From the NCBI RefSeq assembly GCF_002906655.1, contig NZ_CP025795.1:1054001-1118000 (forward strand): a stretch of 64,000 nt of DNA, read 5' to 3'. Both the position numbers and the translations under genes were made by a program. This DNA comes from Vibrio hyugaensis. GTDB taxonomy: Bacteria; Pseudomonadota; Gammaproteobacteria; Enterobacterales; Vibrionaceae. Below, piece after piece: positions 1 to 9,023 of the stretch; position 1 is the stretch's first letter, and each line of letters opens with the position of its first letter. Under the pieces are notes generated by a model. It was not told the DNA's origin and made no database searches. It was given only the letters and a program-made list of their open reading frames with translations.

Positions 1-1
1 G

Positions 2-1759
2 TTTGGCGAGCAGTACCCAAAAATCGCATCTCGTCTAAGAATAAGTGAAGAACAAGTAGAAGATCCTCATGTGGAGCGACTTCTAGAGGGGTGTGCCTTT
101 TTGACTGCCAGAATTCGGCAGAGTTTGGACAACAGTTATCCTCAATTTACGGAATCACTTATGGGGCAGCTATATCCAGATTTTCACGCGCCAATTCCTT
201 CTATGTCGATTGTAAAAATGACTTGCTCGGATTCTACCAATGCACATTTTGATGTAGCACCCAGTGAAAGAGTTGTCATCAGTGCACCAAAGTTTAAAGA
301 GTGTGAATTTCGAACGTGTTACGAAACGCGCATGTACCCAATAAACGTCGGCGAATGCTTCTTTGAAAATGCACCAGTGAAGCCGACGGGTTCTCGATGG
401 GAGAGTACCGCAAGCGCCATGCTTAGCGTTCAACTCTGTGCCAATGATGGTGAAAGTGCTATCAGTCCGATGGAGATAGATAGCTTGAGGTTTTACTTAA
501 ATGGTCAACCTCAACTCACGCAGAAGTTGTATCAGATGTTATTCCAAAGCCTTGTAGGATTGTCAATTACAGTGCAAGGGAAGGAAGTCGCATCATATAC
601 GCAAAGGCATCTGAAATCAGTAGGTTTTTCCGACTCAGATAATGTGGTTCCCTATGGGAAAAGAAGTTTCTCTGCTTCAAGAATGCTCGTCGAATACTTG
701 CACTTCCCAGAAAAGTTCATGTTTTTCGAGTTGGTGGATCTAGGGCTTGAAAAGCATGATTTAGGCGAAACGATAGATCTTTGCTTTTTCTTTGATTCAA
801 CAGATGACTGGTTACCAAAACAAGTCGATAGAGAAAGCCTCATGCTGGGCTGTACACCAGTAATTAATCTATTTCACAGTATTATGGAGCCCAAACGCTT
901 GCTCCCCTCAGAGTACGATTACCATTTATCTCCCCAGTACCAAGAAGCGGAAAGTAATGAAGTTGTTTCTATTACGAATGTGACATTGAGAAATTGGAAT
1001 AAGACTTACGATAACTTGCCTTGTTATTACGCTGGTGAGCATACGCACTATATGGGTAGCAACGAGATTTATTGGCTAATGAGGCGAGAAGATAAAAACT
1101 GGGCTGGTGGTTATGATGAGCCAGGTCGAGAGACTTATATGTCTTTTGTGGATAAGAAACACCAGATTTTTAGTCCTGAGAGCCGAGAAAATTGGCTTAT
1201 GTACGTACAAGCGGAGTGCTGTAACCGTAATTTACCCCAAAAGCTTCCGTTTGGCGGCGGACTGCCAGAAGTATCGTTACCAGACGTCCATGATAACTTT
1301 GAATCTGTACGTTGTTTAGTTTCTTTATCTGAAACCATTAGGCCTGAAATGGATGAGAGTACTCGTTGGCAACTAACCAAGCTACTGACGCTCAATCATT
1401 TCACGCAAGACGATGGGCTTTCCGTGCTCAAACAAACCCTTAACTTATATGCATTTTCTGGCACGGCGGAAACGAAAGCACTTATCGATTCGCTCGTAAA
1501 ATTGGAGTTTGAAAAAGTCGCTGGGAGAGTGAGTGAGCAAGGGAAAATGGGTTTTGCACATGGGGTTAAATTGATCCTTACGGTGTCAGACCAGATCTTG
1601 CTTAAGGAACAAATATTCCTTTTGGGGTGCGTGCTTTCTGTCTATTTCTCACAGTATGCCGAGGTGAATATTTTTACTCAGCTAGAAGTGAAGCTGAAGT
1701 CAACAGGCAAGCGCTTTTATCAATGGCCAGCACTGACGGGCGAGAAGGTTCTGTTATGA
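2..1759 (+). CDS. tssF: T6SS baseplate protein TssF (VasA/ImpG family), 5'-truncated by window edge
   Basis: TssF is a structural subunit of the type VI secretion baseplate, where with TssG it forms the wedge around the VgrG spike. The reading frame is open from base 2, before the first GTG at 71. The residues encoded there (FGEQYPKI...EDPHVERLLEG) match the conserved TssF N-terminus, so only about 20 residues are missing outside the window. The visible part is about 585 residues, close to the family's usual length. Its stop overlaps the tssG start (ATGA at 1756-1759), which indicates translational coupling. Family assignment rests on remembered TssF motifs such as QFTESLMGQLYP and on the gene order tssF-tssG-tssH-hcp-vgrG. 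Confidence 0.93.
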   Translation, partial: FGEQYPKIASRLRISEEQVEDPHVERLLEGCAFLTARIRQSLDNSYPQFTESLMGQLYPDFHAPIPSMSIVKMTCSDSTNAHFDVAPSERVVISAPKFKECEFRTCYETRMYPINVGECFFENAPVKPTGSRWESTASAMLSVQLCANDGESAISPMEIDSLRFYLNGQPQLTQKLYQMLFQSLVGLSITVQGKEVASYTQRHLKSVGFSDSDNVVPYGKRSFSASRMLVEYLHFPEKFMFFELVDLGLEKHDLGETIDLCFFFDSTDDWLPKQVDRESLMLGCTPVINLFHSIMEPKRLLPSEYDYHLSPQYQEAESNEVVSITNVTLRNWNKTYDNLPCYYAGEHTHYMGSNEIYWLMRREDKNWAGGYDEPGRETYMSFVDKKHQIFSPESRENWLMYVQAECCNRNLPQKLPFGGGLPEVSLPDVHDNFESVRCLVSLSETIRPEMDESTRWQLTKLLTLNHFTQDDGLSVLKQTLNLYAFSGTAETKALIDSLVKLEFEKVAGRVSEQGKMGFAHGVKLILTVSDQILLKEQIFLLGCVLSVYFSQYAEVNIFTQLEVKLKSTGKRFYQWPALTGEKVLL

Positions 1760-2721
1760 AGGCAGATGAGTTTTATCGTCAATTGAAACAGCGTTCGTTG
1801 TTTGAAGCTTTGCACTTAATTGAACAAGAAGTGCTTCGAGCAGAGGCGCAGTTAGGAACCGATGCGCTACCTAAAGACGAAAAGGTATCGATAAACGTTA
1901 ACCCTTCATTAGGCTATGAGAACGCCCAGTTGTGTGCAGTTAAAACGCAACGTAATGACAAGTTGTGTTTGGAAACAAACTTGATTGGTTTAACGGGTGA
2001 ACAAGGCGTTTTGCCTCAACATTACAGCGAGCTTGCCCTGAGTCGTAAAAAAGAGGGCGACAGCGCGATGGTAGACTTCTATGACATTTTTAATCACCGG
2101 TTACTTTCTCTTTACTATCGTAGCTGGCAATTGAGTCAACTTGCTTCACAGGTTGGGGCTCATTCTGAAGGGAGGCGCTCTCCTTTTGGGAGCATAATTG
2201 AGTCTGTTACGGGACAAACTAAGGAGCTCGCCAATCATTTTTCTGGCATTTTTGCTTCACCTAATCGAAGCAAAAGCGCACTTAAAGGGATGTTGGAGAG
2301 TCTAGCTGGATGTAATGTTCGTCTACATGAATTTCAGGGGCAATGGTTACATCTTTCGGCAGAGGATCAAACTCGACTGGTTTCCAAAAGTATGCCAGAA
2401 GGTCAATTTGCTCAACTTAGTCATGGCGCGTCGGTTGGGGCAAAAGCCTGGAATATCAATGCAGGCATCACGATTGAACTATTCCCTAATACGGCGGAAC
2501 AAGTAAAACACCTTTTACCTAACACCGCTTGTATGGGAACGATAAAGTCCCTAACACACGATTTTCTCGGGAAGCATAAACGAGTTAAATGGAAGCTGAC
2601 AACCCAGCACAAACACCTTCCTCAAGTTTGTATCTCAAAACAGCAAGGTCAATTAGGTATTGGCTCAGTATTGACGAAGCACAAGCGCACAAAAGACTGC
2701 AGAATAACAATTACCATTTAA
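1756..2721 (+). CDS. tssG: T6SS baseplate protein TssG (VasB/ImpH family)
   Basis: TssG is the partner of TssF in the T6SS baseplate wedge. The frame is open further upstream (to 1627), but the start at 1756 is preferred because its ATG overlaps the tssF stop. It begins MKADEFYRQLKQRSLFEALHL, a typical TssG N-terminus. The product is 321 residues, normal for the family. The segments NPSLGYENAQL, LIGLTGEQGVLPQHY and YDIFNHRLLSLYYR are classic TssG signatures. tssH starts 10 bp downstream, so tssF, tssG and tssH form one operon. Confidence 0.94.
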   Translation: MKADEFYRQLKQRSLFEALHLIEQEVLRAEAQLGTDALPKDEKVSINVNPSLGYENAQLCAVKTQRNDKLCLETNLIGLTGEQGVLPQHYSELALSRKKEGDSAMVDFYDIFNHRLLSLYYRSWQLSQLASQVGAHSEGRRSPFGSIIESVTGQTKELANHFSGIFASPNRSKSALKGMLESLAGCNVRLHEFQGQWLHLSAEDQTRLVSKSMPEGQFAQLSHGASVGAKAWNINAGITIELFPNTAEQVKHLLPNTACMGTIKSLTHDFLGKHKRVKWKLTTQHKHLPQVCISKQQGQLGIGSVLTKHKRTKDCRITITI

Positions 2722-2731
2722 AGGAATCAAA

Positions 2732-5299
2732 ATGGCTTCATTATCACTATCAGCGTTGGTTGAACGGCTCTCTCCACATGCAAGAGAAACATTAGAGCAG
2801 GCCGCTGCAATGGCAAGTTCGCGCACTCATCATAGCATTGAAATGACACACTGGTTAGTCAGTATTATTCAGCATCCATCTGGCATATTCAGTGATATTT
2901 TCCGAAATCAAAATGTTGATGTAAGCCAAGTTGAGACACAGTTACTCGGACAGCTAGAGAAATACAAAACAGGTTGCGATTCGGTTCCTGGTTTGTCTGC
3001 GCATACGGTAACCATCATGCAAAATGCGATGATGATTGCGACGATAGAATTCAATCAAGAGCAATTAAATTGCGTGCATTTATTAAGAGCTTACTTAACC
3101 GATGACACGTTGATAGCGATGATGAACCAACCTAGCGCTGAGTTAGCGAAGGTTAATGTGAATGTATTGCTGAATGTCTGTGAAGGTGAATCCCGCCAAC
3201 ATGCCACAACTGACGGCCATAGTCAGGGTAAAAACACGGCACTTAGCCAATTTACTGTGGATCTTACGGAGCAAGCAAAACTAGGGAAAATCGACCCTGT
3301 TGTCGGACGCGATGACGAGATCCGCTTGATGACCGATATCTTGCTACGCCGCAGACAAAACAACCCAATTTTAACCGGTGAAGCTGGTGTGGGGAAAACC
3401 GCGGTGGTTGAAGGTCTTGCACAAAAGATCATCGATGGTGATGTTCCCCCAGCATTAGCTGGTGTTTCGATAAAATCCTTAGACATGGCATTGCTTCAAG
3501 CTGGCGCTGGCATGAAAGGTGAGTTTGAAAATCGACTAAAGAACGTCATAAAAGAGGTAAACCAATCCGAAACGCCAATCATACTTTTCATTGATGAAGC
3601 ACATAGTTTAATTGGTGGCGGGGGGCAAGCAGGCCAAGGTGATGCCGCAAATATTTTGAAGCCAGCATTAGCCCGAGGCGAGCTCAGAACAATAGCCGCG
3701 ACTACTTGGGCTGAATATAAGAAATATTTTGAAAAAGATGCGGCACTTACTCGACGTTTTCAAGTGGTAAAGATAGACGAGCCGATGCCGGAAACGGCAA
3801 TTGCAATGCTGAGAGGATTGCTGGATGTTATGGCGAATCACCACGGAGTTTATATTACAAGCAAAGCCTTAGAGGCTGCTGTTCAGCTCTCCGCGCGTTA
3901 CATAAACGGACGTCAATTGCCAGACAAGGCGGTCTCAGTGCTTGATACGGCATGCTCTCGCGTTGCTTTAAGCCAAGCTGCCACGCCAGGATCGTTGGAT
4001 AGCAAACGAAAAGCACTTCAAATAAAGGAACTGGAGCTTGAGCAGTTGTCGAAGGAATCTTTATTTGGCTCGGAGAACAGTCGAGAAATCAACGATACCC
4101 GTGAGAAAATTGATGAGCTTCAAGGGCAGATACTAGAGTTAGAAGCAACATGGGAAACAGAAAAGCAGTGGGTTGAAGAAGTAAAAATTATCCGTCAAAA
4201 AATTCAACTCGAAGGAGGCGGCGCAGACAAGCAGCGCTTGAACGATATTGAAGAAAACTTAAGCCAAAACCCTAAGCCGCTCGTGTTCTCACATGTGAGC
4301 GAAGTACTTATTGGAGAAGTGATTTCAGACTGGACAGGCATACCGTTAGGAAAGCTTCAAGATGATGAAATTAAAGCCGTTCTTACACTAAAAGAGACAT
4401 TGAGTCATCGCGTCGTAGGGCAAGACCATGCACTAGAAACCATGTCCGAAGTGATTAAAACAGCAAGTGCGCAACTAACCGACGAATCAAAACCCAATGG
4501 CGTATTTTTGCTTACGGGGCCTAGTGGGGTTGGTAAAACGGAGTCTGCACTCGCAATCGCGGAGAAAGTGTATGGTAGTGAAGATAATGTCACCACAATC
4601 AATATGTCTGAATTTAAGGAAGAACATAAAGTTTCTCTATTGTTAGGCTCCCCTCCTGGCTATGTCGGTTATGGTGAGGGAGGTGTCCTGACAGAAGCGG
4701 TAAGGCGCAAACCTTATAGCGTGATTTTGTTGGATGAGATGGAAAAGGCTCACCCTGGTGTACAAGACATTTTCTATCAGGTTTTCGATAAGGGTATTAT
4801 CAAAGATGGTGAAGGGAGAGACATTGATTTTAAAAATACCATCATCATCATGACTGCCAATACGGGAACAGAGACGACCATGTCTCTTTACGAAGATCCT
4901 GAGTTGGCACCAGAGCCTAGTGCTTTAAAAGAAGCATTACGAGATGACTTACTCATTGATTTTAAACCCGCGTTTCTTGGGCGAGTAAATGTACTTCCAT
5001 ATCTTCCATTAAATAAAGAAGTATTACGTAATATTACTATTCTTAAATTACATAAAATATCCGACAGAATTCAAAAAAGCTATGACGCGAAATTAAAATT
5101 TAGTGATTCATTAATAAGTGATATTGTTGATAATAGCGATGAGTCAGGTAGTGGTGCTCGAGTCGTTCAAACCACCATTGAAAATACGTTATTGCCAAAA
5201 ATTTCACATGAAATTCTGAATGCTATTCTTATTGGTAAGACATTCGAAGAGATTAATGTCGAAGGTGAAATTAAATCGCTTCACGTCTCACTTATTTAA
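2732..5299 (+). CDS. tssH: T6SS disassembly ATPase TssH/ClpV
   Basis: ClpV is the hexameric AAA+ unfoldase that recycles contracted TssB/TssC sheath in the cytoplasm. The protein has 855 residues. A Clp N-domain (about 1-150) is followed by AAA domain 1, with Walker A GEAGVGKT near residue 217 and Walker B ILFIDEAH. A coiled-coil M region lies near 420-510. AAA domain 2 has Walker A GPSGVGKT and Walker B VILLDEMEKAHP, then a ClpB D2-small C-terminal domain. An AAGGAA ribosome site precedes ATG 2732. No terminator is visible between this gene and hcp. Position after tssFG supports ClpV rather than the chaperone ClpB. Confidence 0.95.
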   Translation: MASLSLSALVERLSPHARETLEQAAAMASSRTHHSIEMTHWLVSIIQHPSGIFSDIFRNQNVDVSQVETQLLGQLEKYKTGCDSVPGLSAHTVTIMQNAMMIATIEFNQEQLNCVHLLRAYLTDDTLIAMMNQPSAELAKVNVNVLLNVCEGESRQHATTDGHSQGKNTALSQFTVDLTEQAKLGKIDPVVGRDDEIRLMTDILLRRRQNNPILTGEAGVGKTAVVEGLAQKIIDGDVPPALAGVSIKSLDMALLQAGAGMKGEFENRLKNVIKEVNQSETPIILFIDEAHSLIGGGGQAGQGDAANILKPALARGELRTIAATTWAEYKKYFEKDAALTRRFQVVKIDEPMPETAIAMLRGLLDVMANHHGVYITSKALEAAVQLSARYINGRQLPDKAVSVLDTACSRVALSQAATPGSLDSKRKALQIKELELEQLSKESLFGSENSREINDTREKIDELQGQILELEATWETEKQWVEEVKIIRQKIQLEGGGADKQRLNDIEENLSQNPKPLVFSHVSEVLIGEVISDWTGIPLGKLQDDEIKAVLTLKETLSHRVVGQDHALETMSEVIKTASAQLTDESKPNGVFLLTGPSGVGKTESALAIAEKVYGSEDNVTTINMSEFKEEHKVSLLLGSPPGYVGYGEGGVLTEAVRRKPYSVILLDEMEKAHPGVQDIFYQVFDKGIIKDGEGRDIDFKNTIIIMTANTGTETTMSLYEDPELAPEPSALKEALRDDLLIDFKPAFLGRVNVLPYLPLNKEVLRNITILKLHKISDRIQKSYDAKLKFSDSLISDIVDNSDESGSGARVVQTTIENTLLPKISHEILNAILIGKTFEEINVEGEIKSLHVSLI

Positions 5300-5507
5300 C
5301 AGTGGTTTCAATGTGAAAATAAATTGAGACTCGCTTCATATTAACTTTATTTTTAAGAAAATAGTGCTTAATTTAATTGTAATTAAACGATATAAAAGAG
5401 CGTATTTAAAATAAAGTTTTTGATACATAAGTCATTAATTATCAATAACGATTTGGTGATTAAATAACTACGCAATATGTCAATTATTAATGCTATAGGA
5501 GATTAGC
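5300..5507 (+). promoter_or_regulatory. AT-rich hcp leader/promoter region
   Basis: These 208 bases between tssH and hcp are very AT-rich and contain no gene. Several AT-rich -10-like hexamers are present, but I cannot choose one promoter. I looked for a sigma-54 -24/-12 element (TGGCAC-N5-TTGC) and found none. A strong AGGAG ribosome site ends 6 bases before the hcp ATG. The spacer and the terminator after hcp suggest hcp can be transcribed on its own as well as with the operon. Confidence 0.4.
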
Positions 5508-5987
5508 ATGCAGTCTAACACGTATCTTAAATATGCAGATATTAAAGGTGAAGCAACTGCTGAGCAGTACAAGGATCTAATTACACTACTATCTGTAGAT
5601 TGGAGTGTTGGTCGTGAAATTTCATCATTCACTGGTACAGCAATGGATCGTGAAGCAAGTGCAACTCGCTTGTACGATTTGACCATTACTAAATTGCAAG
5701 ATCGTTCTTCACCAGATCTATTTAAAGAAGCAACAATTGGTAAAGGTAAACCTGCGGTATTCCATATTACTAAGCAGGGTGAAAAAGTAGAAGAAATCAT
5801 GAAAATCGAACTGACTGATGCAATGATTTCTAATTATTCTGTTTCAATTCAGGATGATCGTCCTATTGAAACCATCACTATTTCATACACTGAAATGATG
5901 ATGACTGTGACACCTACTGATGATAAGAACAATACATCAGCACCGCTCGTATACGGCTACAGCGGCGTTAAAGGTCAACAAATGTAA
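5508..5987 (+). CDS. hcp: T6SS tube protein Hcp
   Basis: Hcp hexamers stack into the inner tube that is fired out of the cell with the spike and any small effector cargo. The 159-residue product has the Hcp1 fold signatures: a YLKYADIKGEAT start, the FTGTAMDREASATRLYDLTITK strand region and the ETITISYTEM segment near the C-terminus. The size is close to family average. An AGGAG site precedes the ATG. A perfect hairpin terminator follows immediately, which should give Hcp a higher transcript level than vgrG. Confidence 0.96.
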   Translation: MQSNTYLKYADIKGEATAEQYKDLITLLSVDWSVGREISSFTGTAMDREASATRLYDLTITKLQDRSSPDLFKEATIGKGKPAVFHITKQGEKVEEIMKIELTDAMISNYSVSIQDDRPIETITISYTEMMMTVTPTDDKNNTSAPLVYGYSGVKGQQM

Positions 5988-5994
5988 TTAATTT

Positions 5995-6021
5995 GCGGGG
6001 ATGCTTATCCCCGCATTTTTT
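5995..6021 (+). terminator. Intrinsic (partial) terminator between hcp and vgrG
   Basis: A perfect 8-bp stem (GCGGGGAT / ATCCCCGC) with a GCTT loop at 5995-6014 is followed by A and six T. It lies 8 bp after the hcp stop and 14 bp before the vgrG ATG. vgrG has no other obvious promoter space, so read-through probably feeds vgrG. Confidence 0.85.
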
Positions 6022-6034
6022 AAAGAAGTATTCA

Positions 6035-7870
6035 ATGAAAAAAGCAACTCAAGACAATAACTTTATCCGAATTTTTACACCATTTGGTAAGGATGCAATA
6101 ATTCTGAACTCGTTTGAGTATAACGAAGCTACGTCAGAGCTTTTTTCATTGCATGCTCGCGCTTATTTTAACGGGCAACAATCCGAATTAAACCAAATTA
6201 TAGGCCAAGAAATAACGATCAGTATGGATAATCATCCATCGATATCACTACAGCCACGATATTTTCATGGCATTGTTTCAAAAGCTAAACTATCTGGCTC
6301 TCGGGTTTCTACTGTAGACAACGGTGAGCAATACAAAAATATAGAGCTGCTCGTAGAACCTAAATTGTGTTTCTCGAATTATCGAACAAATTGCCGAATA
6401 TTTCAGTACAAAGACGTTAAAGAGATCGTGTCAGAAATACTTACCGAACACGCAATCACTTTCGGCTTTAAGTTGACTAAGACTTATGCAAAGTACACAT
6501 ACAAAGTTCAGTATGAAGAATCTGATTTGGCTTTTGTAAGGCGAATTCTCGCAGAGGAAGGAATTGCGTTTTGCTTTTTACACACAGCTTCAGATCACGT
6601 CATAGAGTTCTTCGATGATGTCAGTTACTACAAGCCTGCAAAAGAATTTTTTGTAGAGCATTCCACCGGAAGTTCGGCTTCTAGCCATATTCACTCTTGG
6701 AATGAAACACAATCTTTGACGACAAAAAGCAGCCACCTGTCAGGCTTCAATATGCTAAAGCCAAACTCTTATCCGAGACACTCTGCAAATGGAGCTACTG
6801 ATTTCGTTACCGTTCCCACCAGCGAGTATTACGAATACTTAGCAGAGACCGAAACACCGGATCAATTTGCCTTTAGAAATATGCATAACATTGAATCGCT
6901 GCAACAAAATGTCTACCAATGTTTGGGAGAGGCGAGTTGTCGAACGTTTACAGTAGGTAAATGTTTTAAGTTTAAAAAACATGAAGACAAAACACGTATC
7001 GGTAAAGAGTATGTGCTGTCCTCTGTATGTATTTCCGCATCGGTTTTTAACCAGACAGGCCAAGGTGGGACTGCTAACCAAGGGGTTAGAGTTGCATTCC
7101 ATTGTGTTGATTCAAAGACAATATTGCGTCCATCTTTTCGATTTGAAAAGCCGCAGATTAAAGGGCTTCAAACCGCCATAGTTACAGGTAACAAAGAAGG
7201 TGAAATCCATATCGATAAATATGGGCGCGTCAAAGTTCAATTCCATTGGGACCGTCAAGGAGTTTATGACGTAAATAGTTCGTGCTGGATGCGCGTTGCT
7301 CAGACCGTCGCTGGTAATGGTTGGGGGAGTACATTTCACCCGAGAGTCGGACAAGAAGTCATCGTTGATTTTGTGAATGGTGATCCTGATCAGCCTATCG
7401 TCACTGGTTCTCTATATAACGGTAGCCACGCCACGCCATACAGTTTGCCAGAACAAGCTTCTCAAAGTGGTTACAAATCTCGTTCAGTACAAATGGGAAG
7501 TAACAACTTTAATGAATTACGTTTTGAGGATAAGCCGGGTGAAGAGCATGTCTATCTTCATGCTGAAAAGTTATTCCAAATGTTGGTAGAGGATTGCGCA
7601 GATATCACCATTGAAAACAACAAAACGGAAAAAGTCACCAACAACGTAGCGTATGAAGTCGGCCAAAATTCAAAGGTTAAAGTGGGCAAAAATCAACAAA
7701 CCGACATCGGTGAAGCTTTGTCAGTTAGCGCCGGAAAAAGTATCGAGATTAAAGTTGGCGGAGCGTCTATACAAATGTCGAGCTCTGGAGAGATAAACAT
7801 CAAAGGCAATAAAATTTCGATTAATGGTTCCACCATTGGCTTGAAAGCTGGCCAAATATTTTTGAATTAA
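6035..7870 (+). CDS. vgrG: T6SS spike protein VgrG
   Basis: VgrG trimers form the spike that caps the Hcp tube and carries the PAAR tip and effectors. The product has 611 residues from ATG 6035. A longer frame from TTG 5993 would run through the terminator hairpin and is rejected. The gp27-like region (about 1-380) holds YEESDLAFVRRILAEEGI. The gp5-like OB region holds DKYGRVKVQFHWDR and WMRVAQTVAGNGWGSTFHPRVGQEV. A beta-helix tail of VxVG-type repeats ends at IFLN. No extra enzymatic domain is present, so this is a structural VgrG whose cargo is encoded downstream. Confidence 0.96.
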   Translation: MKKATQDNNFIRIFTPFGKDAIILNSFEYNEATSELFSLHARAYFNGQQSELNQIIGQEITISMDNHPSISLQPRYFHGIVSKAKLSGSRVSTVDNGEQYKNIELLVEPKLCFSNYRTNCRIFQYKDVKEIVSEILTEHAITFGFKLTKTYAKYTYKVQYEESDLAFVRRILAEEGIAFCFLHTASDHVIEFFDDVSYYKPAKEFFVEHSTGSSASSHIHSWNETQSLTTKSSHLSGFNMLKPNSYPRHSANGATDFVTVPTSEYYEYLAETETPDQFAFRNMHNIESLQQNVYQCLGEASCRTFTVGKCFKFKKHEDKTRIGKEYVLSSVCISASVFNQTGQGGTANQGVRVAFHCVDSKTILRPSFRFEKPQIKGLQTAIVTGNKEGEIHIDKYGRVKVQFHWDRQGVYDVNSSCWMRVAQTVAGNGWGSTFHPRVGQEVIVDFVNGDPDQPIVTGSLYNGSHATPYSLPEQASQSGYKSRSVQMGSNNFNELRFEDKPGEEHVYLHAEKLFQMLVEDCADITIENNKTEKVTNNVAYEVGQNSKVKVGKNQQTDIGEALSVSAGKSIEIKVGGASIQMSSSGEINIKGNKISINGSTIGLKAGQIFLN

Positions 7871-7880
7871 GGAATAAACC

Positions 7881-8171
7881 ATGGGTAAGCCAGCAGCCGT
7901 CTTAGGAAGTCATCACGTCTGTCCTGATAAAACTGGAAAAATTCCACACCAAGGTGGCCCTGTGGCGGCCGGGTCTTCAAACGTAAAAATCACAGGCATT
8001 CCAGCTGCACGACAGGGAGACAAGCTTGTGTGTGTAGGACCTCCTGATAGTGTTTCTTCGGGCTCTTCTAGCGTTAAGATCAATGGAAAACCGGCTGCAA
8101 GACTTGGCGACTCAACTGCCCATGGTGGGAAAATTGTTGCTGGCGTCTCTACGGTTCTCATTGGGGGATAA
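7881..8171 (+). CDS. PAAR-domain T6SS tip protein
   Basis: PAAR proteins sharpen the VgrG spike and attach effectors to it. This 96-residue protein is a single stand-alone PAAR domain. It shows the repeated segments GSSNVKITGIPAARQGD and GSSSVKINGKPAARLGD, plus conserved His residues near the start (GSHHVCP) and in DSTAHGG that fit metal coordination at the tip. AAGGAA precedes the ATG. The next gene starts on the base directly after its stop codon, so the two are very likely co-translated. Confidence 0.95.
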   Translation: MGKPAAVLGSHHVCPDKTGKIPHQGGPVAAGSSNVKITGIPAARQGDKLVCVGPPDSVSSGSSSVKINGKPAARLGDSTAHGGKIVAGVSTVLIGG

Positions 8172-9014
8172 ATGTCGTTATTTTTTGAACCCGCCCTTTG
8201 CGTTATAAACAGCAAAGCGTTTTCCATTGAACAGTACTCAAATGCCACGCTTAGAGTGCCAAGTGAAGTAGCGAATAAACTTAGCGTTACCGAAGATGAT
8301 GACATTCGAATCCGTCGATTGCTTCATAAGCTTAGCCATAAAATCCAGGCCCTAGATATAAGCGCACCTGTTTGTGTTTTATTACCAAAAATCTCATGTA
8401 AGCCCACCTTGAAAAGCGTTACCTCAGTCATTTTGTCTGCATTTCATTTTAAGAGTTATTCACAAATTCGATTCTACCCTTATGGTGAAGCATCATTTTT
8501 GATGGCACTGAGTCAAATACAAAAGCTTAGCTTTGAAAATAGATTTACTTGGATCGTGGCGATCAATCTTGGAGAGAGTCTAGGCAGTGGCATGGGCGCG
8601 TATGATTCATTAGTCGCAGCGCGTTGCGTTGTTGTAAATGAAGGAATCGAAGTTCGTGCGCAATCAATCGATCTCGACATTACTTCGTTAAATACCGCAG
8701 TAGACAACGTCATTCGACAGTTAGGGAGCACCCTCAAACATCCAGTAGATGAACTCTTATTATCTATTGGTAATGGGCAGCCTAAATGGTTGGAATCTAT
8801 AAGGTTTTTATCACCAGTGATTAAGGCGGAAACTCAGTATACTTTTTCAGACGTCTTAACTGGACCTTTGGGACCGTGTAGCGGCCTTCTAAAAACATTG
8901 TCTCTTTGTTATCAGCAACAGGTTCGGCGTGTTGAGAATTTCCATGCGCTTCAATTAGACATTGAGGAAGACGGTTATGCTGTAGGTACATCCTTCAACT
9001 GGTGTAGTGAGTAA
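8172..9014 (+). CDS. Uncharacterised T6SS accessory protein between PAAR and RHS effector
   Basis: I do not recognise this 280-residue protein with certainty. It has no signal peptide or membrane segment. The ATG follows the PAAR stop with no gap, and the gene ends 9 bp before the RHS start, so it belongs to the effector module. Segments such as WIVAINLGESLGSGMGAYDSLVAARCVVV and ELLLSIGNGQPKW, together with overall composition, recall thiolase/ketosynthase-fold proteins without an obvious catalytic Cys-His-His set. That resemblance is weak. By position it could be an effector chaperone or adaptor that loads the RHS protein on PAAR/VgrG, as DUF2169, DUF4123 or EagR proteins do elsewhere. Confidence 0.6.
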   Translation: MSLFFEPALCVINSKAFSIEQYSNATLRVPSEVANKLSVTEDDDIRIRRLLHKLSHKIQALDISAPVCVLLPKISCKPTLKSVTSVILSAFHFKSYSQIRFYPYGEASFLMALSQIQKLSFENRFTWIVAINLGESLGSGMGAYDSLVAARCVVVNEGIEVRAQSIDLDITSLNTAVDNVIRQLGSTLKHPVDELLLSIGNGQPKWLESIRFLSPVIKAETQYTFSDVLTGPLGPCSGLLKTLSLCYQQQVRRVENFHALQLDIEEDGYAVGTSFNWCSE

Positions 9015-9023
9015 CGATTTAAG

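Noticed and set aside
5300..5507. Sigma-54 promoter for hcp
   Set aside because: T6SS hcp genes of some Vibrio depend on RpoN, but no TGGCAC-N5-TTGC element was found here.
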